A stretch of DNA of 64,000 bases from Gottfriedia solisilvae (GCF_002128405.1 NZ_NETJ01000003.1:496001-560000), one strand, 5' to 3'. Positions 9,707 to 19,186 are shown, numbered from the stretch's first letter. Notes: generated by a model not told the origin, from the letters alone. Program-made: numbers and translations.

Positions 9707-9895
9707 ATATATTGCCCCCTAAATTTTATTAACGTGATTCTTCCCTTTTTTATTATCCCCCAACAATCATGCACTTATATTACTAAGAATAAACAATTTC
9801 CTTTAAAAGATAGATTTTGATAAATATAGTAGTTTCTTTAGTTTTTCAAGTCCTAACTTAAATATTCTAATCAGGATGATCATTTGTATTTATTT

Positions 9896-9927
9896 TATAA
9901 TTTCATTAATATTAAAGTAAAATTAAT
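9896..9927 (+). promoter_or_regulatory. Conserved 32-base LysR promoter core, copy 2
   Basis: It begins TATAATTTCATTA and ends AAAGTAAAATTAAT. It is nearly identical to 3421-3452 and, on the minus strand, to 11249-11280. TATAAT is a good -10 candidate for the LysR gene at 9971. Confidence 0.6.
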
Positions 9928-9942
9928 CCTAATTAAATAGAA

Positions 9943-9957
9943 TTAAGCTCAACTTAA
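9943..9957. promoter_or_regulatory. LysR-type operator candidate, copy 2
   Basis: TTAAGC-TCA-ACTTAA, a 15-bp near-perfect dyad ending two bases before the GGAGG of the LysR gene. Binding here could autoregulate that gene. Confidence 0.62.
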
Positions 9958-9970
9958 ATTGGAGGTAACT

Positions 9971-10867
9971 ATGTATTTAGAACAATTAGAATATATTCTT
10001 GAAGTTGCCAAAACAGGTTCGATTATTAACGCTTCAAAAAATCTGCATGTATCTCCATCAGGAATTAGCCAGTCAATATCGCAATTAGAAGACGAATTTG
10101 GAGTGAAAATATTTAGTCGATCTAGGGGACAAAATACTGTACCAACGTATGAAGGCGAATTAATAATCAAACAAGCCATTCAGATTATGATGAACCTCCA
10201 TAATCTTCAAGAAATGGTTGCTTCTTTTAGCTCTCTGAATAAGGGGGGGATGAAGGTAGCAGCTATAACCGGTGTTATGCCATTCTTGCTACAAGCAAGA
10301 TCAAGTCTTAAGGCTGATTATCCTCAGATTGATTTACAAATAACTGAAAGTAGTACAGAGGATATTATTCACGATGTGAAAAAACATAACATTGATATAG
10401 GATTGATTGCTGTAAATGAGTTGATTATTGATAGTGATTTAAACAGTGAAGTGTTATTAGAATCGAAAATTAAGGTTTATGTAAATAAAAATTCTTTGTT
10501 AGCTTGTAACAAAAGGGTAATGCCTCAAGAACTAATGAAATTTCCTTTTATTATATATAAAGATGACTATTATAATTGGTTAACTCAGGAGTTATTCCGT
10601 GATTTAGGAAATATTGAAATTGTATTTACATCGAGTAATGTTGATGTGATTAAAAGTGCTGTTGCAGAAGATATAGGTATAAGTATAGCACCGGATTATT
10701 ACATGAAAAATGATCCATACATCCTAAATGGAATGTTAATCCCTCTCGAAATAAATGTAAATAACAAAATTACTAATATTTCCATTCAAATGGTTTGGTC
10801 AAAAGATATACATTCATCCAACTTGATCCATAAATTTGTAAAATATTTGAAGGCAAGTTTACAGTAA
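9971..10867 (+). CDS. LysR family transcriptional regulator
   Basis: 298 aa. The N-terminal winged HTH is clear (residues 1-60: LEYILEVAKTGSIINASKNL, then SPSGISQSISQLEDEFG), followed by an effector-binding domain of two alpha/beta lobes. ATG 9971 is preferred over a TTG twelve bases earlier because TTGGAGG lies 5 nt upstream of the ATG and would be inside the longer form. It belongs to the same subgroup as the LysR genes at 40746 and 45685, sharing the S-x-SGxSQ motif. It lies divergent from 3-hydroxyacyl-CoA dehydrogenase, a usual LysR target arrangement. The effector may be an acyl-type compound, but this is inference. A weak terminator lies at 11041-11067. Confidence 0.93.
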   Translation: MYLEQLEYILEVAKTGSIINASKNLHVSPSGISQSISQLEDEFGVKIFSRSRGQNTVPTYEGELIIKQAIQIMMNLHNLQEMVASFSSLNKGGMKVAAITGVMPFLLQARSSLKADYPQIDLQITESSTEDIIHDVKKHNIDIGLIAVNELIIDSDLNSEVLLESKIKVYVNKNSLLACNKRVMPQELMKFPFIIYKDDYYNWLTQELFRDLGNIEIVFTSSNVDVIKSAVAEDIGISIAPDYYMKNDPYILNGMLIPLEINVNNKITNISIQMVWSKDIHSSNLIHKFVKYLKASLQ

Positions 10868-11040
10868 CAGTCCATGATGATTATTTCATAATAATGTAAG
10901 AGTAATGATTAATTCATTTCTGAAAATTAGTAATCAAAACTAGAACATTACTATTATTCCAACAACGATAAAAACAATAAAAAGAAATGAGTAAGAATTT
11001 TATATAGGAAGCCGATACGATATTGCGTTAAAAGATAAGA

Positions 11041-11067
11041 CCTGATCCTAACCGAGCAGGTTTTTTT
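11041..11067 (+). terminator. Weak rho-independent terminator
   Basis: ACCTG and CAGGT around a 12-nt loop, followed by TTTTTT. It fits the end of the LysR transcript. Confidence 0.55.
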
Positions 11068-11218
11068 GAATAACTTTTTTATTCGATCGACACTTTTAAT
11101 TTATTTGAAGATTTGAATGAAATTCTATTGTTGCTATATTAAGTGGGTTAAGAGGTGAATAAAATCAACTACCTAATGAGGAAGCCATTTTAGTGAATAA
11201 AATATTATCAACTTATAT

Positions 11219-11280
11219 TTAAGTTGTACTTAATTTTATTTAACTACTATTAATTTTACTTTAATAAAAATGAAACTATA
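11219..11280 (-). promoter_or_regulatory. Inverted LysR promoter copy 3 with operator
   Basis: The perfect dyad TTAAGT-TGT-ACTTAA lies at 11219-11233. At 11249-11280, read on the minus strand, is the 32-base core found before the LysR gene at 9971. No LysR coding sequence follows on the minus strand, so this is an orphan promoter/operator. Confidence 0.6.
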
Positions 11281-11302
11281 AAATAAACATACATACCTTT
11301 AA

Positions 11303-11335
11303 TAGTAAATTTAAGTTAAATAATTAAATTTACTA
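11303..11335. repeat. Perfect 12-bp inverted repeat
   Basis: TAGTAAATTTAA and TTAAATTTACTA with a 9-nt spacer. It is next to the orphan LysR promoter and could be an operator or a cruciform. Confidence 0.5.
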
Positions 11336-11843
11336 CTTTGTGCATTTCCAAAAGTTCTAAATGACTATTCCATCATTAAAGGAGGTTTTGCTTATATTGC
11401 GATAAAGGTGAACTTTTAATAATCGAAAATTTTTATTTGAAAATGGCACAATTACTCATGAGCAGGAACAGTGGTAAATAATTCTTTACCTGTAACTGTT
11501 AATCGAATCACCTCTAAATAATTCATTCACAAAAGAATCTGTTATTGATGTAAAAGGGTATGCTGCTGTACCAAGTAAAGAATGAAATCATTCAAAATAA
11601 GAGTAAAGACTAATGGAGATGGATTTAGCAAAGAAGATAGTCCATTTACAATTCGAATAAAATTATTATAATTAACTAATTTCATACAGATATACATAGT
11701 AATTGTTTCAAATATCAATAGTGTTCAGTAAAACTTAAAAGGTGTTCGCCATGTTTGACAGTATGGTGATCAACTTATTATTAAATAGGTTGTAGTAGAT
11801 TAAACACTAACTGATGATGAATATGACAAAGATGGTGAAAAAC

Positions 11844-12794
11844 ATGGAGTTGAAACAATTAGAATATTTTATAGCAATTTGTGAAGAAATGCATTTTACA
11901 AAGGCTGCAGATAATTTAAGAATTGGACAATCTGCTCTAAGTTACCAAATCAAGGCCTTAGAAGGCGAGCTTGGTATTCTACTTTTTGACAGATTGGGTA
12001 AAAAAATAGCCTTAACTGAGGCAGGTAAAATTTTAAAAGGGCATAGTCATAAAATTATAGACACGATCAAAATCGCTAATGATGATTTACAGGAATTACA
12101 AACGCTTAATAAAGGCCGGTTAACAATTGGTGCACTTTCTGGTGATTTAAGTCATATTGCTTCAATGGCATTATTAGAATTTCATTCCATCTATCCACAT
12201 ATACAATTACAATTTTTTGCAATGGATGATGTCGTAAAAAAAATAAAACAAAATGCATTTGACCTAGCATTAACAATTATTCCGCCTGATGATGACCAAT
12301 TAAATATGATACCTTTATATGAAGAAGAATTTTACCTAGTCGTACATGCTAATCATGAATTAGCAAACCAAAGCGATGTAGAAATTGGTGACTTACAAAA
12401 TATACCGCTTATATTAAATCCAAAAGACCATTGTTTTAGACATTGGTTTGATGCAATATGTGCTAAACAAGGGATATTAATCAATCCCATTATTGAGTCA
12501 ACCGATATTAAAGCGATTATCAACTTTGTTATAAATGGGAAAGGCGCAACTATTTTATCAAGTAGACTATTTAGAATAGAAAATAATGGTCATTTAAGTA
12601 CAATTCGAATAAAACCGTCTCTCATTAGAAAAGTAGCAATTGTCCATCATAAACAAAAACATATCGGTGCTGCAGCCAAAGCATTTAAAGCTTTATTGAA
12701 TTCTTATTTAGAAATTTACAGTTGGGAAAATAGTGACCGTTCTAGCACACCTAAAAAAATGGTTCTATCGCAATCTAATAAAGAGTTTCTATAG
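11844..12794 (+). CDS. LysR family transcriptional regulator
   Basis: 316 aa from ATG 11844 (MELKQLEYFIAI), where LysR proteins normally begin; an ATG at 11814 has no ribosome site. The HTH is at residues 1-60, with FTKAADNLRIGQSALSYQIK as recognition region. The effector domain follows, and the last 20 residues are a hydrophilic tail. It resembles the CynR/HcaR-like branch and differs from the other three LysR proteins in the window, using IGQSALSYQ instead of SPSGxSQ. The ribosome site is weak (GATGGTG). No divergent partner is intact; the upstream region holds relics. The next gene, in convergent orientation, is the DJ-1 pseudogene. Target unknown. Confidence 0.9.
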   Translation: MELKQLEYFIAICEEMHFTKAADNLRIGQSALSYQIKALEGELGILLFDRLGKKIALTEAGKILKGHSHKIIDTIKIANDDLQELQTLNKGRLTIGALSGDLSHIASMALLEFHSIYPHIQLQFFAMDDVVKKIKQNAFDLALTIIPPDDDQLNMIPLYEEEFYLVVHANHELANQSDVEIGDLQNIPLILNPKDHCFRHWFDAICAKQGILINPIIESTDIKAIINFVINGKGATILSSRLFRIENNGHLSTIRIKPSLIRKVAIVHHKQKHIGAAAKAFKALLNSYLEIYSWENSDRSSTPKKMVLSQSNKEFL

Positions 12795-12900
12795 AGTATT
12801 TTTTGTTGCAGTGTGTTTTATAGAATGATTTAGCATTTTAAATCTATTAAAATTGGTGCGAAATTATAGGAATAATGGTATATAGGGTTTAAATGAATGA

Positions 12901-12929
12901 GACCCAATACATATAAGTATTGGGTCTTT
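12901..12929. terminator. Bidirectional terminator between LysR and DJ-1 pseudogene
   Basis: Perfect 10-bp stem GACCCAATAC and GTATTGGGTC with a 6-nt loop. Only a short T-run follows on the plus strand. Confidence 0.7.
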
Positions 12930-12975
12930 CAGATAAAGAATTACAACATTAAACAGTCTGATACAGGAAAAAGTA

Positions 12976-13632
12976 CTATACATTTGGCTCCGGTTTTGCA
13001 AGCTCTTGTAACATTCCTCCAATTTGTACAACTAACAATGAAGGCGCTTTCTTTGGTGAGCCCGCGTCATACGGTGGCTGAGGATCGTTTTCCAAAATCA
13101 GTTGGAAGCTTTTCCTTATATCTTCACCTAATTCCCATGCTAATAGATGAAGTACCATATCAATACCTGAAGAGACACCGGCTGCAGTAACAATTTTGCC
13201 TTGATGAACCACTCTCACATCAGTTGGAATTGCACCAAGTGATTTAAGTAGATCGAAGGATCCCCAATGGCAAGTTGCTATGGTTCCATTTAATAAAGCT
13301 GCTGCGCTCAATATTAGAGAACCGTTGCAAACCGACGTAGTCCATTTTGTAGTTTTATGCATATGGCGAATCCAATTTAACGTTTATTCATCATTCATGG
13401 GAGTTTTATAATTTGGTGGACAGCATACAGGTACAACAAGAATCTCAGCTGAAGTAACTTCAGAAAAACTATAATCAGCATGTAAATATCCCATATTTGA
13501 GTCCAGTTTAATTAATCCTTTTTCTTAAGCGACAAACTTCACTTCACATTTCAGTGAAGAAGAAAATACTTCGTATGGACAAATTGCATCCAATGCCGTG
13601 ATTCCATCAAAAAGCATAATTGCGATTTTCAT
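12976..13632 (-). pseudogene. DJ-1/PfpI family pseudogene
   Basis: A full-length paralogue of the 2539-3195 gene, alignable without gaps over 218 codons. Two in-frame stops break it: codon 36 (AAA to TAA, at 13525-13527) and codon 83 (GAA to TAA, at 13384-13386). Other damaging changes are Gly18 to Cys in the PYEVF strand and Gly69 to Val before CCPP. The nucleophile motif TSVCNGS is kept. ATG and GGAGG remain at the start. An internal 128-codon frame after the second stop is not expected to be a functional protein, since it lacks the first half of the fold. Upstream bases to about 13740 also match those upstream of the intact copy. Confidence 0.9.
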
Positions 13633-14120
13633 TGTGATTCCTCCATTGGTGTAATTTTGAACAACTCCTCAATAATTTAATACCTATAAGGGGTATTGAT
13701 TTTTCTGATTTTTGAACAATTGAGCAAATGTTAAATAAAAAGTTCCTATACTAGTTTATCCTCATTTTTTATGATATTTGACATTTGACTTAATAATATT
13801 TCCATCATTTATGGCAGAATTTTATGCAAAATAGAATCATGGAATCATGATAAAAAAATCTTGATTTAATATATTGCTAGGGATTTTTTGCGCGGAGAAT
13901 GCACAGGTTGCTAACGTTCTCTTCTTCATCAAAATCATCAATCATTATGTTCGGAAATCCAGTATTGATAAGGTTTATGTGTACTCTTATCATTAAGTGA
14001 GTGATAGACAATTTAAGAGATAGTAAGTTTCTTAAAATGTGTTTTAACATGAAGGACTTTGATTTGATATTAATCTACTGTTTAAACAGTTGAATTAATA
14101 TAAAAAAAGGAGGGAAATAA
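13633..14120. other. Intergenic leader of the Ig-repeat protein
   Basis: No gene is seen. The first 110 bases resemble those upstream of the intact DJ-1 gene, and 13955-14000 resembles 3925-3965. A palindrome lies at 14077-14090, 30 bases before the next start codon. Confidence 0.5.
14077..14090. promoter_or_regulatory. Palindromic operator candidate
   Basis: Perfect 14-bp palindrome ACTGTTTAAACAGT, flanked by ATTAAT on each side at 2-3 bases. It sits just upstream of the ribosome site of the 14121 gene, as a repressor site would. Confidence 0.5.
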
Positions 14121-17100
14121 ATGAAAAAAAAGGACATTAATCGTATCACAACAATGACAATTATTTTTAGTTTATTCTTATCACTGTTTAGCAATTTGAC
14201 ATTTGCATCAATTAAAACAAACGGTGAATCAGCGAATAAGTTACTAAATAATCAAATTGTAAAACTTAAACCAAGTGAATCAACTGTAACTTTTAAGCTG
14301 TCTGAAGAAAAGAAGGTAAAAGTTGAAGCAGAATTTAAGGATGGTACAAGTAAAGATGTAACAAAAAAAGGTCAATGGATTTCACAAGATGAGAAAGTAG
14401 TAACTGTATATGATGGGGTCTTAAAAGCAGTTTCTACTGGATCAACAAATGTACAATTTAAAATTGGTGCAGCTGTGACTACCATTGATGTAACTGTTTC
14501 ATCAAGTGGGGCAATTCAAAGTGAAAAACCGCATTCACCGAAAATTGTTTCATTAATGCTTTCAGCTTACAATACTACCTATTTAGATGAAGGTGAAAAA
14601 AAGTCAATTCAATTGAAAGCATTGTACAGTGACGGTTCAGTTAAAGATGTGACGAAATCAGCAATATGGAGATCGAGAGTTACTTCAATTGCTAATGTCT
14701 CAGATGGTGTAATTACTGGTATATCACCAGGAGATGTTGCGTTATACGTAAAATACTCGACTTTTCCAGAGATATTGTTCTTTGTTTCTGTAAAAGAAAA
14801 AGTAATGGAAGAAAAAGGTTTAGTACTTTCTCCAGGTCAGTTAAGATTAGAACAAACTGATAAACCAGTCCAGGTTGAAGCTTATACTAAAAGCAATTTT
14901 GATACTAAAGATGTAACAAGTATTGGCAAATGGAGTACATCAAATTCTAATGTTGCAGTTGTTAATAGTAGCGGGGAGATTACTCCTGTTGGGGTTGGGG
15001 AAGCTTATATTTATTTTAGGTACGATAAAATGGTAGGTACAATACTAGTGAATGTTGTTAAGCCAACGAATCTAGTTACAGACACCCCGATTTTAGAGAT
15101 TTTACCTAACGAATCAGTTGGGGCTGTGTTGAATGAAGTATTTAATGATGGGAATTCAAAAGATGTGACAAACGAGGCGAAGTGGACAATTGAAGATACT
15201 AGCCTTGCATCTGTAACAGAAGAAGGTATAGTCAATGCAAGAGGAAAGATTGGTAAAACAAAACTGATTGCATCTTATCGAACTGACGTTCATTCTCCAG
15301 TTGAGATTGAAGTGATTGTTACGAATAAATTAACGAAACCTAGAGTAGTCGGTCTTACTGCTTCATCGTATCATTATTTTTTAGGATTAGGTTATGAAAA
15401 GGAAGTTTCAATTAAGGCAGTATACAGCGATGGATCGATAAAAGATGTAACTGATTCTGTTGAATGGATTTCATCTAATCCATTTTTTCCAGCCTATGTT
15501 GATCTTAATAAAATTTACGGAGCATCGAAAGGAAAAACCATACTTACTGCGATATATAATGGCAAAATGGTGCAGATACCTGTAACGGTTTCAGATAAAT
15601 ATGGTCCTGCCCAGCCTCCGATTGCTAAGTCAATTTCAGTCACACCAAATGTGGAAAATATGATGGTAAATGAACAGAAGCAATTAAAAGTTGAAGTGAC
15701 TTACACAGATGGCAATGTAGTGGATGACACACCTTATGCAATTTATAAGTCAGATAATTCAAGTGTAGTTACGATTAATAATAATGGACTTCTAACAGCC
15801 GTTGGGACAGGCACAGCGAAAGTTAGTGTTTGGAGTGCGGGGTATACGGAAAGATTTACGATTGAAGTAACAGAAACTCCTTCTAAAGATGGTCTAAAAC
15901 GAATGGTTGATCTTGAACCGAATGAATCGGATATTTCATTTACGTTAAATGAACGTACACATCCGTATACAATTAAAGCAGAGTATCAGGATGGAACGAC
16001 TGAAGATGTTACGTTAAAGGGTAGAAGCACCTCTTTAAACCCTAATATTGTAACAGTAGAGAATGGTGTGCTAACGGCAATCGCACCTGGAACTACTCAA
16101 GTATTGATCAATCACGGTACGAATATTGAAATTTTAAATGTTACGATTCTTCCTGAAACTTCTACACCAGAACAGGATTTAAAAATGGAATCATTACTAT
16201 TCAACAAATTTGATGTTGTAGTTCAAAAAGATAAGTTATTTCCTTTACGAATTTCAGCTCAATATAATGACGGTTCTCAAAGAGAAATCACGAAAAACAT
16301 TCAATGGACTTCAAAGAAACCATCTATTGCTGTGATTGAGGAAGGGAAAATAACTGGTAAGTCAAAAGGAAGTACGACTGTTATTGGTAAAATTGAGGGT
16401 CTTCCTGATATTGAAATTCCAGTTACTGTAAATGAAAAGAGTGGTTATGGTGATTTATTGGGTATTGATTTAAGTGAAGGCATGTTATTAATGCAGACAG
16501 GTGATGAACCAGTTGATGTAATTGCCTTTGCGGAATATACAGACAATAATGTAGTTGAAGTTGATACAGATGGAAAATGGGAGTCTACTGATGAAAGTGT
16601 AGCAACCGTTGATGAAAATGGGAAAATTACACCAGTTGGTCCTGGTGAAGCATATGTATACTTCCGATATCATAATGGATTGAACGATGCAGTTTGGGTA
16701 AGAAATATTAAACCATATGCATTGATACTAAGTAATACAGATGTGGTTTTAGAACCAAATGAGTCATTGATAGTGTCTCTAGATGCTGTTTATGGTCCGC
16801 GTGATGTCTTTGAAGTCACAGAAAATGCAGAATGGTCGGTAGCTGATAAATCAGTAGCAACAATTACAGATTCTGGACGAATCGTTGCCCAGTCACCAGG
16901 AAAAACAACGATAACGGCTTCTTACATGGGAATTACAAGAGAAATTAATGTCGAAGTAGTCGTTAAACATGCGACCCAAGTTTTAGGGATTTTTGCAACT
17001 CCGGATTATATTGTTAGCTCAGCAGGTAAGAAAACAAAAATAAAAATTAATGCAATCTATAGTGATGGAACAATAAAAGATATTACTTCAGAAGCAACTT

Positions 17101-17234
17101 ATAGATTATCGAATCGTGATGTTGCAGATACAACAACAGAAAATGAAGTTGTTGCTGTATCTGAAGGTGCTGCTATCGTTATGGCTGAATATGAAGGATT
17201 TTATACAATTATTCCTGTAGTTGTCAATCAATAG
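14121..17234 (+). CDS. Secreted bacterial Ig-like (Big_2) repeat protein
   Basis: 1037 aa made almost wholly of tandem Ig-like domains after a signal peptide (1-30, ending LTFASI). About eleven repeats of 80-100 residues carry the Big_2 signature: a strand with YSDGS-x-KDVT, then W-x-S-x-x-x-x-VA-x-V, then G-x-(I/L)-x-A-x-x-x-G-x-A/T. Examples are DGTSKDVTKKGQW, DGSIKDVTDSVEW and DGTIKDITSEATY. No catalytic domain, LPXTG, SLH or other anchor is visible, so it is released or held non-covalently. Big_2 domains usually serve as spacers or adhesive modules. The start is clear (AAAGGAGGG, 7 nt). It is monocistronic. The neighbouring DJ-1 pseudogene shares upstream sequence with the 4146 protease locus. 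Confidence 0.9.
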   Translation: MKKKDINRITTMTIIFSLFLSLFSNLTFASIKTNGESANKLLNNQIVKLKPSESTVTFKLSEEKKVKVEAEFKDGTSKDVTKKGQWISQDEKVVTVYDGVLKAVSTGSTNVQFKIGAAVTTIDVTVSSSGAIQSEKPHSPKIVSLMLSAYNTTYLDEGEKKSIQLKALYSDGSVKDVTKSAIWRSRVTSIANVSDGVITGISPGDVALYVKYSTFPEILFFVSVKEKVMEEKGLVLSPGQLRLEQTDKPVQVEAYTKSNFDTKDVTSIGKWSTSNSNVAVVNSSGEITPVGVGEAYIYFRYDKMVGTILVNVVKPTNLVTDTPILEILPNESVGAVLNEVFNDGNSKDVTNEAKWTIEDTSLASVTEEGIVNARGKIGKTKLIASYRTDVHSPVEIEVIVTNKLTKPRVVGLTASSYHYFLGLGYEKEVSIKAVYSDGSIKDVTDSVEWISSNPFFPAYVDLNKIYGASKGKTILTAIYNGKMVQIPVTVSDKYGPAQPPIAKSISVTPNVENMMVNEQKQLKVEVTYTDGNVVDDTPYAIYKSDNSSVVTINNNGLLTAVGTGTAKVSVWSAGYTERFTIEVTETPSKDGLKRMVDLEPNESDISFTLNERTHPYTIKAEYQDGTTEDVTLKGRSTSLNPNIVTVENGVLTAIAPGTTQVLINHGTNIEILNVTILPETSTPEQDLKMESLLFNKFDVVVQKDKLFPLRISAQYNDGSQREITKNIQWTSKKPSIAVIEEGKITGKSKGSTTVIGKIEGLPDIEIPVTVNEKSGYGDLLGIDLSEGMLLMQTGDEPVDVIAFAEYTDNNVVEVDTDGKWESTDESVATVDENGKITPVGPGEAYVYFRYHNGLNDAVWVRNIKPYALILSNTDVVLEPNESLIVSLDAVYGPRDVFEVTENAEWSVADKSVATITDSGRIVAQSPGKTTITASYMGITREINVEVVVKHATQVLGIFATPDYIVSSAGKKTKIKINAIYSDGTIKDITSEATYRLSNRDVADTTTENEVVAVSEGAAIVMAEYEGFYTIIPVVVNQ

Positions 17235-17343
17235 TCAAGAAAGCCTCAATTCCATTAAATTAAAAAGGTTCATTTATAAGTATTTAACACTTTGAATAAA
17301 GAAAACTGCAGTAAAGAGAACGAGTAAAATAAGATAGCAAAAA

Positions 17344-17387
17344 ATAACCTGTATCTAATACTTATACTGAACTTAGATACAGGTTAT
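17344..17387. terminator. Hairpin with perfect 15-bp stem
   Basis: ATAACCTGTATCTAA and TTAGATACAGGTTAT with a 14-nt loop, preceded by A-rich sequence. The T-run lies on the minus strand. It follows the Ig-repeat gene and probably ends it. Confidence 0.6.
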
Positions 17388-17552
17388 ATATCTAAGTCGA
17401 GTATTTGGATTACTAGCTTTAGTTATTAAAGAAATGACAATATGGTTGAATAAGAACCAGTATTTTCAATTGAAACTGTGTTAAAAATTATAATAAAGCA
17501 TAATAATTGATAAAACCTTCTTAATGTAACTGAGTGCTTTCATTAAAGAACT

Positions 17553-17582
17553 GGCTGCAAAAATAGCGGCCTTTTTCTTTTT
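17553..17582 (+). terminator. Terminator-like hairpin upstream of the gerA-type gene
   Basis: GGCTGC and GCGGCC (one G-U pair) with an 8-nt loop, followed by TTTTTCTTTTTC. No gene ends nearby, so it may be a leader attenuator or a relic. Confidence 0.5.
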
Positions 17583-17656
17583 CGAAAGGTGCTGGTTACG
17601 TAAATAAGTATAGTATTTTGAGATTCTCTAATACTAACTTTAAGGGAGGAAGAAGG

Positions 17657-19108
17657 ATGACTACCATAGAAATTCAAAAATGGCTTAAAGAAAATATTAT
17701 AAATATAAAGAATACTTTTCACGATACATCTGACCTTATCATAAGAAACATAAAGGTAGGCTTCAAAGGATCTGTCGAAATAAATCTTGTGTATTTGGAC
17801 GGAATTATTGATTTAGATCATATTCAGGAATATGTGGTCAAGCCTTTATTGGAAGAATTCAAGACTGTTGGTTTTAAGGAATCACTAATTGATCAAATAA
17901 TTGAAAGAATAATTGATTCGGCAGATGTGAAAACTACTACTCAGTATAAAGAATTGACCGATGCAATCACGCAAGGTAGTACAGTTTTACTGATTAATGG
18001 TTATCAAATAGGCATAATTATCCCATCTCCTAAGTGGGCGGAAAGAAGTATTGAAGAATCAATAGGCGAACGTTCAGTAAGAGGTCCACAAATTGGATTA
18101 ACGGAAAAAATGAAAACTAATATTAATTTAATAAGAAGTTCATTAAAAACTCCCGATTTTTGTGTAGAAACATTTGAAATTGGCACTACTTCACCAACAT
18201 CTGTTTCTATATTATATATAGAAGATATTGTTGATAAAGGGATATTAAAAGAAGTTAAAAAGAGGATAAAAAGTCTTGCTATTAAGTATGTCCTTAGTGA
18301 AAGAGTATTGGAAGATGTATTAGAAGGAAAACCAAGGTCTTTTTTTTCTCGAGTAAGACATTCAGAACGAATTGATGGAGTGGTATCTTCCTTATTTGAA
18401 GCAAGAGTGGCAATTATTGTTGATGGGTACCCCTTCGCCATCATAGCCCCTGCTTTATTTATTGATTTTATTCAGGCACCTGATGAATATCACATATCAC
18501 CCGGCAGGTTTACTAACCGAATAATGCGATTGGTCGCCTTTATATTAGGTGTATATCTGCCTGGCGTTTATGTTGCGATAGCAAATTTTCATAAAGAAGA
18601 TTTGCCAAACAAAATTTCAAAAGCAATCATTTCCAAGGATGAACTATTACCAACCTTTTGGGAAATTTTTATTCTGTTATTTTTGATAAAAATGTTAATA
18701 GATGTTTCGTTTCGTCTTCCGAAAAGTGCGGTAATTTTGGTATCTTTAATTGGAACAATAGTAATTGGCCAAACGGCGGTTACTGCAAAATTAATCCACC
18801 CAGTCAGTCTAATAATTATAGGGATAACAACTCTTTCTAGTTTCATAGTAGCTAACAGAGGACTAATTGGAGCTGATGCTACTTTAAGACCAATCTTTTT
18901 AATTATTGCTAATTTTTTTGGGTTTAACGGTTTAATCATTGCTACAACAATTCTAATAATTTATATGGCGAGTCTAAAATCAGTAGGTGTTCCCTATTTG
19001 TCACCTTTTATTCCATTTAAAATGAAGGAACTTAAAGATACATTTTATAGAGGAGATTTACAGAAACTTACTAAAAGCAAACATTCCTATATAGAAGATA
19101 ATGATTAA
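17657..19108 (+). CDS. GerA family spore germination protein (A subunit)
   Basis: 483 aa. ATG 17657 is preferred over an in-frame TTG 39 bases earlier, because GGGAGGAAGAAGG lies right before it. The N-terminal cytoplasmic/soluble part (about 1-270) carries the family pattern GPQIGLTEKMKTNINLIRS and ends with IAPALFIDFIQAPDEYH. Four or five membrane segments follow (about 285-450), then a short tail with GVPYLSPFIPF as in GerAA/GerKA. It works in the spore inner membrane as part of a germinant receptor with B and C subunits. No B or C gene is adjacent, so this is an orphan A subunit that would have to pair with subunits coded elsewhere. Confidence 0.92.
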   Translation: MTTIEIQKWLKENIINIKNTFHDTSDLIIRNIKVGFKGSVEINLVYLDGIIDLDHIQEYVVKPLLEEFKTVGFKESLIDQIIERIIDSADVKTTTQYKELTDAITQGSTVLLINGYQIGIIIPSPKWAERSIEESIGERSVRGPQIGLTEKMKTNINLIRSSLKTPDFCVETFEIGTTSPTSVSILYIEDIVDKGILKEVKKRIKSLAIKYVLSERVLEDVLEGKPRSFFSRVRHSERIDGVVSSLFEARVAIIVDGYPFAIIAPALFIDFIQAPDEYHISPGRFTNRIMRLVAFILGVYLPGVYVAIANFHKEDLPNKISKAIISKDELLPTFWEIFILLFLIKMLIDVSFRLPKSAVILVSLIGTIVIGQTAVTAKLIHPVSLIIIGITTLSSFIVANRGLIGADATLRPIFLIIANFFGFNGLIIATTILIIYMASLKSVGVPYLSPFIPFKMKELKDTFYRGDLQKLTKSKHSYIEDND

Positions 19109-19151
19109 TATTTGTATTGTGAAAATTTACAACACTATTTACCACTACTTT

Positions 19152-19182
19152 AGTCAACCTCTATTGATGTTGGCTTTTTTTA
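19152..19182 (+). terminator. Rho-independent terminator of the gerA-type gene
   Basis: AGTCAAC and GTTGGCT (one G-U pair) with a 10-nt loop, ending in a T7 run. Confidence 0.75.
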
Positions 19183-19186
19183 TTCC

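Larger units (their letters stand above)
10868..11813. other. Gene-poor region with relics
   Basis: No intact gene is supported. It holds a weak terminator (11041-11067), an inverted third copy of the LysR promoter (11219-11280), a 12-bp inverted repeat (11303-11335), and at 11540-11690 short reading-frame pieces such as SVIDVKGYAAVPSKE and SPFTIRIKLL. These look like remains of a secreted-protein domain split by stops and shifts. Confidence 0.45.

Noticed and set aside
11540-11690. A small secreted-protein gene
   Set aside because: Reading frames are interrupted by stops and shifts; only relic pieces can be supported.
12976-13362. Treating the 128-codon frame as a working DJ-1 protein
   Set aside because: It starts after the second nonsense codon, lacks the first 90 residues of the fold and has no ribosome site.
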